Shown here piece by piece: positions 57,454-64,000 of a DNA stretch of 64,000 bases. Source of the stretch: Opisthorchis felineus (taxonomy: Eukaryota; Platyhelminthes; Trematoda; Opisthorchiida; Opisthorchiidae); assembly GCA_004794785.1 (NCBI GenBank), contig SJOL01008473.1, positions 23,034 through 87,033 on the forward strand, written 5' to 3'. Position 1 is the stretch's first letter. Every line of letters begins with the position of its first letter. The notes under the pieces were generated by a model, which saw nothing but the letters and a program-made list of their open reading frames with translations, had not been told where the DNA came from and did not search any database. Both the position numbers and the translations under genes were made by a program.

Positions 57454-58032
57454 TTAAAAGAAAGTCTCTGGTGTAAGCTGTGTCGCAAAAAGATGCTCGG
57501 CTCCCTCAATGGAAAGGCAAGATTCGAAAGTCCTTTGAAAGCCTGCATGAGATGATATAGTGCGGATATGGGAGGGGAGCTTGTTCCATAGTTTGGAATA
57601 CAGGCAAAGGAAAAAGTTTTGTCTAAAGACAGCCCGACAAGTTGACAACGGGAGCAGAAATCCAGAGTTGCGGATATTGTAGGGAAGGCAGGAAGAAACT
57701 TCGGGACGGCAGTCGGCTATGTAAGGCCGTCGGTAGATCAGGCGATGCAGAATGCCTAGGTTCAACTTAATGCGCCTCAGCCATAAAGGATCCAGCCCAA
57801 GTGACAAACAGCGAAGACGATAAGGCAGCGTGGATGACGCCGGAAACAAGGACTTAGTGAACGAGCGCTGCACATTTTCCACAGCAGTCCGGCATGCCTG
57901 CGAATACTGTGAGGCGAATTCAGGGCTGGATTCAATAATGGGTCTTACAAATTGCTTAAAGATGGCAGTCAAACCTGATTTATTGTGGAAGGATCGGCGA
58001 ATGAATGCACAGAGCTTGCGGGCTTTAGCCAC
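57454..58032 (-). pseudogene. CR1-like RT C-terminal domain
   Basis: A 192-codon frame starting AKARKLCAFIRRSFHNKSG. It contains FKQFVRPIIESSPEFASQYS, RLRCLSLGLDPLWLRRIKLN and YSKLWNKLPSHIRTISS, the typical end of CR1/Jockey ORF2 proteins. Open to its stop, but detached from a functional RT. Confidence 0.85.
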
Positions 58033-58089
58033 TCTGTACCATGCATGTTGGGAAAAACTAAACGCATAGAAGTTAGAGGACCAGAGGGA

Positions 58090-58773
58090 TCAACAATTCA
58101 GATCAGACTGAATGTTAGAGTGGAAACAGTCACTGGCCTTAAACGTGTAGGCTAACTTAGTATCGTCAGCGAACAGAAATGGGGATCCATGGGTGATCGA
58201 GTCAGTGATGTGTATGAAGGGTGGACCAGCTATAGTGGAGATAGCTTGGATGTAGTGCAATTTAGGTAAAAGAGAGCGGGTGTTGATTATAAGTAGAGAA
58301 CTATTACTAGCGGGATCAGAGGAGGAGGGTAGGGTGGCTAGTAAAAAGTTGGTAAGCCCGGAGATGTCAGCATGGAATGGAATAGGGACAGGGAAATTGG
58401 GAGTTCTCAAATTGGTGGGTGAGGTAGGAGCAGTTAAAGTTGTGTGAGAATAAGATGCTGGGAAGTACCGTGATTGGTACGGGGACGGAGATTGGAAGGC
58501 GGTGCAGGCCGCGGGGCTCCGTGGACAAAGTGTTATAGGCTGGGTCGAGCAATCTCTTGTAACAATGCCATTAACAGCACCAAAGCATGGTAACATATGT
58601 GGCAGTTGAACAGTAATAGCAGGATTTAGATCACGCAAGATGGATGGGCGGGTGCAGTGTTCAAGAAGGGGGAAATGAGAGGGTGCGACAGGGGCACTAA
58701 AAGGGCAGGAGGATCTGTCTTGTAGTGCCTTCAGCACCGAATCGTGGGGGGGGCGGAGGGTACGGGTAACCAA
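58090..58773 (-). pseudogene. Fused endonuclease start / RT FADD frame
   Basis: A single 227-codon frame spans the deletion junction without a shift. About 150 residues of Pro/Ser/Thr-rich sequence precede SLLIINTRSLLPKLHYIQ, and the frame stops after SDCFHSNIQSDLNC. Another shift separates it from the C-terminal domain. Confidence 0.8.
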
Positions 58774-59459
58774 ATTGGTTGATTGAAGGAGATGATATTA
58801 GAGGCTTATAGTAAGAGATGAAGATAAGGGGAGGGACAGGGTGCAGCGAGGAACCTAGTGGTGTAACCAAACTCCCTGAGAGAAGTGAGCTGCATTGGGG
58901 GAGAACAGGAGCCGGTGAGTGACCCGTTATTTCAAGAAGGGTGAAACAGCCTCGACTTGAAACGGGGAGCAGAACATACGTTCCATGCGTATTCAATTGC
59001 AGCGATGGTGCACATCTGTAGGGATTCGAGTCAGGCTGTTCCATAACCTGGAACCACACTCTCCCTCGATGACAGGTAAGCAGGCTCCAGTCAATAGGTG
59101 CGTGAGACCTGTGTTCTCCCAGCTTGGTAACTTTGTTTGTAATGCAGGCACAGTTGCTGCAGACTCGAATAAGGCTTTAAGGGGTGTGATTAGATGCCTG
59201 ACTCAAACAAATACCGGTGACGAGGAAGGGCTAAGGCAGCACAAGAACTTGGATGATATGAGGTTGGCAGCGATCAAAACGAAAGTGAGTTTGCGGATAT
59301 AGATTTGGATGAACGTTGACAGGGAGGAATTGAAGGACGACGTCACCTCCTGTAGCCGAGGCAAATATGACAGTGGACATACGAGTAATAGATTTGTCCC
59401 TCTTGAATGATCAAGTCGCCTCTCTGACCCCAGTGGAACTGAACAGCCCACTTTTTTTC

Positions 59460-59734
59460 TTACCTACAACTATGAATGAATTCTTCACCTGGCCCCAGCA
59501 GCCTCCGAAACGACTTCATTCTAATCTGCCGAAACTTTCGTTTGGATCTAACTATCTCGGTGGGCTTTCAGTCAATCATTTTTTGTGCAGTTCGCGTTCT
59601 GTTCCATGCGTTAGCATAAACCCATTCTCAGAGGAAACTTTTAAAACCAACTCCGCTCCAACGGCGACGCCACTGAGTCTATACAGTTTCACTGTACACC
59701 GTGATGCTGATATTCAAGCTACCGCATTGCGAAG
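59460..59734 (+). repeat. Inverted copy of part of the 2.2-kb unit
   Basis: On the plus strand it encodes NEFFTWPQQPPKRLHSNLPK and LSFGSNYLGGLSV, matching the minus-strand KLFTWPQPPTGRVHSNLLDL and LFGFNHFDGLSV of 60236-60510. The two form an inverted pair about 500 bp apart. Confidence 0.65.
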
Positions 59735-61905
59735 TTCTCCCAACTGGTGGGTGGCGTGCCGCCAGACACCATCATAGTGTTATAGTTAGAATAAAACATG
59801 TCTGGCGTGATCTGTGGGTACAGGGGATTGCGCGGAAAAGGGATGGTGTCAAAAACTGTGAGCATTATCCGATGCAGAGGCGGTCACCCACAAACCGGCA
59901 CGGGCGGGGAAGCACAGGTACTACTGCTAATTTTGGGGGGCTGAAGCAAGATCAAATCTTTAGAATCTGAAGGTGGCGGGCAAAGACAAAAGGAAGGGCA
60001 AAACCAGAGGCATTCTGCCGGACATGTGAGAAGAAAACGGCAAATCGCGGAAAATACGGAACCAGAAAAGTGAATCTGATGAAGCAGCAGAGTTGGCGTC
60101 CTCCAGGCGGTCACTTTGAACTAAAACCTAAAACCACCGCTGCGGTCTCGTGGCCTTGGGCTGTGGGGCTTATGGCCAGGGTCGCAAAAAGCATAAGTGG
60201 GGATGATGAAATTCGGGGAGTAGCAATGCGGATAAATGGTAGCAGGTATCTCAGAATCGTGGTGTATAGTGAAAATGCAGAGACTCACTGGTGTCGGTAT
60301 CGTAGTGGAGTCTGGTATAAAAGTTCCTTGGAAGAGTGAGTTGGGGACAGCACACAAGCCAGAACGCAAACTGTACAGAAAATTACTGAATTTGTGGGAA
60401 GCACAGACTGAAAGTCCATCGAAATGGTTAAATCCAAACAAAAGATCCAGCAGATTGGAATGAACGCGTCCTGTAGGTGGCTGGGGCCAGGTGAAGAGTT
60501 TGTCCGTATTTGCAGTTAATGAAAAGAGTGGGCGAGAGTGTACGGTCAAGAGTAGCAAGGGAATAGTTGCGGGTGTGCTATCAAACGGCGTGGTGGTGCC
60601 GTGCCGTCACTGCACTGACATACTTCGGTTTCTGGACAGCCCAGCAACGGACGTCGTTTTTGAGGTCATTGGGCTGGGGTGTACAATTCTGTGAGCATCA
60701 GGAATTTTTGGGTTGGCCAAGGGAATCTGCGGAGGTAGAACAAAGCCGATATAAGATCGCAGGTTTTTTGGCACTGTTGGGGATCCATGTGGATGTAACT
60801 CACAGGCCAGGTGGAGTGGATAACAGTCAACCAGGGCGTCTGAATCGGGTATTACCGAAGATTGAAGCTTAGGAAGACGAGGGAATGAGATGAAATCAGT
60901 AAAGCCCGGTGAGTTTGAGGAGGCATCAGATAGGATAATGTCCAATAATAGAGAGAAAAACTTAACGTGGTGACAACTCTTGATTAAATGAGGCAGGATA
61001 GGGTTGATTTCTACTTAGTAGAGTAGCGATAAGGCAGGGGTTGGGTTTTCTAATATATGATATAATAGCACAAGAGGTCTAGAACAAACCGGTATAAGCA
61101 CGCAGAGAGGTGGTGTGGTTAGGGAAATCAAACATATAAGGACCGACGGGAGTAGACTTCCGAAATGATGAACTAGTTTATCTGAAATTTGTTACGTGAG
61201 TTGGACAGTAGCATAACCTAGGGAAGAGAGTGAATGCAACAGAAATGGTCACCAGTCCCCGAACACTGCTATCGGCTTCAATTAAAAAGTGGTGCATGGC
61301 GAAAAAAGCAGTTAGGCACCAGTCTTGTATGCTGGTTCTGGGGGTTAGGAATCTCATCACATATATTGGTATCAATTTCTCGTTATATGTGCCCACTCCC
61401 GAGAACAGTATGTAGGTGCGTGTTTTTTGGTTGCCGAAGTGGGCTTTGGTTTGGTGCAATCCCAATTATGACGAAGGTAGCTATAGCTCTGAATGTCGAC
61501 GTAAGCCTTGGGTATCGCAGAGTGTCTTCAGATTATCCTATCTGTTTTTTTCAACGAATTTTTTAACGGACGAACGGTCAGCTTTTTTCACCGTCCGTAG
61601 TTTATAGCGTTGCCAGTTAAACGACACAACTGGGACGAGTCAAGCCCAACAGCAACAAGCGGAAACCAAAAGTGCTCTTTCATGGATTTCTTAAAATTAA
61701 AGGTCATGCCCAGAACCATCGGCGATGGGCAAAGTACCCGTGCTACTGGAGGGGTGGCGTTTATACGAACGCACCACGGTGAAACTCAACAGGGCGACCC
61801 TCCCTGCAGGACGTACCGACCACCACAAGAGGTTTTCACACCTCGTGCATGCTACCGGATCTGCAAAGTGACATGCCACCAAGCAGTCATAATTGCGGTT
61901 TGTGA
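59735..61905 (-). repeat. CR1-associated 2.2-kb unit, copy 2
   Basis: Same order of blocks as 54464-56640: CCAACTGGTGGGTGGC at the start, CTAAAACCTAAAACC in the middle, GATTGAAGCTTAGGAAGA, GGTGCATGGCGAAAAAAGCA, and CCAAGCAGTCATAATTGCGG at the end. The ATT tail is missing at the left edge. Confidence 0.6.
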
Positions 61906-62195
61906 CACCCATCCCTCCACAACCATCACCCCTTTTACCATCCTATCCCTCTCCACACCTGACGATGCAGAAGACGACACGGCCGACAACTCTGCATTCA
62001 ACTGCACGCCCCCTCCCAAAGTCATTCCGTACCTTGTACTGAGCCTGATACGGTACCTCCTGCCGTGGGCTCAGACCTATTTCCCCAACTATTTCCCCAT
62101 CTACCACCCGTACTGAATACTCCTCCGCGGACTCCAACCCCTGCTTCATACCACCCACCTATAGCTACCAAGTCCCCTCAGTACCAAACCGCACC

Positions 62196-63032
62196 GTGAG
62201 TGAAGTTACAAAGATCCTACTTAGTACCCTTTGCACTCCAATGAGCTTGTCAATAATTTTGTTCAATGCACGCTCGTTATTGCCCAAAATCCCCAATCTC
62301 CGAGCAATTAGCGCCATTGCACGACCAAGTATGATCTGCGGGACCGAAACATGGCTCACAGATGAAACTCCAGACACGGCCATCTCAATCCCTGGCTGTG
62401 ATATTCACCGCTCTGATAGGAAAAACTCAAGGGGCGGATGCTGTGCCATCTACTCCAAATCAGAATTTCGTGCAACCTCCTTTGATGGTTCTTCCCTGGA
62501 AGGGATTCCAGAGACTATTTGGATATCTACAGAACAGACCAAAAGACCTGTACTAGTAAGCTTTATCTATCTACCACCGACCCCCTCCTCTGCCTCCATT
62601 GCTGACCTTTCCCGTATTATCTCCACTGCACATGCCCTTCCTCATTCGTCCAAATTTCTGCTGATGGACTTCAACCTGCTGGATATCTCCCGGTTTCCCA
62701 ATACGGGCCCCGCCCGTTACACCACACTGCTTGCCCAACTCAGTGTGGAGGGCTGGTCCCAAATTGTACGTAGCCCCACTCGTGGCTTACATACCCTGGA
62801 CCTAATATTGTCCAACGATGGCCATTTGGCTACAGCTGCAGTTGGCCCGCGCTTCCCAGGAAAAGATCACTGCGTCGTCTCTTGCAAAGCAGTCAGTTGC
62901 GGAAAAACTGTTCCTCTGAGCCCCTCCCTGTTTCATTTCCTCTCCCTGGATATTCTCCAAGCTTTTTCGTTCACCCTGGCTTCCCAGAATTGGGACGACT
63001 TTTTCCTCTCGACAAACACACCGCGTCTGTGA
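62196..63032 (+). pseudogene. CR1-like endonuclease domain (most complete copy)
   Basis: A 278-codon frame: IILFNARSLLPKIPNLRAIS, ICGTETWLTDETPDTAIS (catalytic Glu), HRSDRKNSRGGCCAIYSK, LMDFNLLDIS, VEGWSQIVRSPTRGLHTLDL and GKDHCVVS. The active-site SDH is changed to KDH, which probably weakens or abolishes nicking. Confidence 0.85.
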
Positions 63033-63481
63033 CATCTTTTACTAAAACCTATTGACTGCTTTTCACCTGGTTTCTCCTGTAAAACGTTTTCACTCCAGTA
63101 TCTACGGCCACGATAAGTCATTAAAACCTTGGATGCCAAAATACATCGGGCTAGCAGGGAATATCGGAGATTTCAGGACTCCTCATTACTAATTCTCATC
63201 AATAAACTCTCTACTGACCGAGAATCCTTGCGGGTATCTCTTGAACGCCAAGAAGAAAACACTCTCATCAGAGCTCCTTCCTATACCAAATTACTCAACC
63301 GACCGTTCCGTGGGCGTTGCACTTCAAAAAGCCACTCAATTGCTTGCTTGCATTTCACAGATAGTGGCCCCATCACTGATCCTATCAATATAGCAGACCT
63401 TCTAAACGCTTACTTCGCCAGCTGCTACTTACCCATTCCCTGCAATCCAAACCCATACCCACTGCTGCATAGCTCCAAACC

Positions 63482-64000
63482 CTTAAAGGTCAGGGTGACC
63501 ACCCGACTCTCAGTAACGTAACCATCTCCTTAGCTGACATTTCTTCCCTTCTTCTAAAGATTAAGGACTCTGTTGTGCCAGGGGCTGACGGCCTTCCACC
63601 CCGTGTTATGAGACAAGGCGGACAAGATATTGGAATCCTTGTATTAAGTCTTTTTACCCACTCTATAAACCATGGAATGGTCCCCTCCCGATGGAAGAAA
63701 TCTATAATCCACCCGCGTTTCAAATCAGGATCTAGACAAACTCCTTCCAACTACATGGGAATCCACCATACCTCCCTCCTAATGAGAACCCTTGAACGTC
63801 TGATCAAAGGGCCATTAACCAAGTTCCTCCTGGCTACTAATGCCATAGATGACCAACAGTATGGACTCCAGTCTCAAAGATCCGTCAGTGGCTGCCAGCT
63901 TCACTTCTTTGAGACCATCACAGCAGCCTACAACGCTGGTTACTCCACTGTAACAGTTTACCTGGACATTCAAAAAGCCTTTGACCAGGTCCCCATGAAT
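63482..64000 (+). pseudogene. CR1-like reverse transcriptase, N-terminal half
   Basis: The frame LADISSLLLKIKDSVVPGAD leads to SIIHPRFKSGSRQTPSNYMG, LERLIKGPLTKFLL, QQYGLQSQRSVSGC and VYLDIQKAFDQVPM (motif A with its Asp intact) at the window edge. The downstream YADD box is outside the window. Confidence 0.85.

Larger units (their letters stand above)
57441..59000 (-). mobile_element. CR1-like element with internal deletion joining endonuclease to RT
   Basis: Minus-strand order: a Pro/Ser/Thr-rich region (58773-58300), the first strand of the endonuclease (INTRSLLPKLHYIQAIS), then directly DSITHGSPFLFADDTKLAYT of the RT (FADD at 58162-58173), then the RT C-terminal domain. Most of the endonuclease and the RT fingers and palm are absent. 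The junction lies at ATCACTGA (58202-58209 on the plus strand). Confidence 0.83.
61906..64000 (+). mobile_element. CR1/Jockey-like element, plus strand, cut by the window edge
   Basis: Plus-strand order: a C-rich leader (61906-62200), the endonuclease (62250-62930), a linker (63030-63480) and the reverse transcriptase from 63482, still open at 64000. There are stops or shifts near 63032, 63115 and 63480, so this copy is also inactive. The true 5' end may include 61681-61905, which is shared with 56391-56640. Confidence 0.85.

Noticed and set aside
58985..59302. 105-codon plus-strand frame
   Set aside because: It lies antisense to the 5' part of the CR1-like copy and has no recognisable domain.
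1..64000. CRISPR arrays, bacterial operons, phage or plasmid features
   Set aside because: The spliced genes, tRNA-derived SINEs and LINEs show eukaryotic DNA. No regularly spaced repeat arrays were seen.

Overview
The window looks like nuclear DNA of a parasitic flatworm, most likely a digenean fluke. I infer this from spliced genes with canonical GT/AG borders, the absence of bacterial operon structure, and a dense load of non-LTR retrotransposons (RTE-like and CR1/Jockey-like) together with a tRNA-derived SINE whose sequence I associate with liver flukes. The species cannot be fixed from the sequence alone; an opisthorchiid such as Clonorchis or Opisthorchis is my best guess.

Two host genes are well supported. 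The left edge (1144-4703, + strand) carries the last four exons of the translation initiation factor eIF2A. Intron phases match, a stop codon is present, and one intron of about 2.3 kb is filled with repeats. At 30071-31330 (- strand) a single long exon encodes an SRF-like MADS-box transcription factor whose MADS domain is unusually divergent; a good splice acceptor lies just upstream of the chosen ATG. A handful of other open segments with splice-like borders (near 12.6, 14.3, 22.6, 23.6 and 33.8 kb) may be exons of unrecognised genes and carry low confidence.

Most of the rest is mobile DNA. 1.8-3.3 kb: RTE 3' fragment, SINE and a repeat family with CACTA-like ends, all inside the eIF2A intron. 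5-15 kb: mostly unrecognised, with fold-back repeats, CACTA-like repeats, an (AT)n tract and two SINEs. 15.5-21 kb: two RTE elements (- strand). 23-28 kb: small RTE fragment, three SINEs and a possible Penelope-like remnant. 32-35 kb: repeats related to RTE ends. 36.7-43.5 kb: a nest of RTE pieces in both orientations, including one element of about 3.8 kb (37320-41110) interrupted by a 678-bp terminal-inverted-repeat DNA element. An uninterrupted relative of the target exists at 19.5 kb, so the insertion and its 3-bp duplication can be read exactly. 43.5-51.8 kb: no recognisable element. 51.8-64 kb: CR1/Jockey-like elements and their non-coding ends, including a copy with endonuclease fused to reverse transcriptase by deletion, a direct duplication of about 2.2 kb, and a + strand copy that runs off the right edge.

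I found no CRISPR array, rRNA or functional tRNA gene, and no coordinated multi-gene system. The interest lies in transposon rearrangements and in the divergent SRF-like gene.
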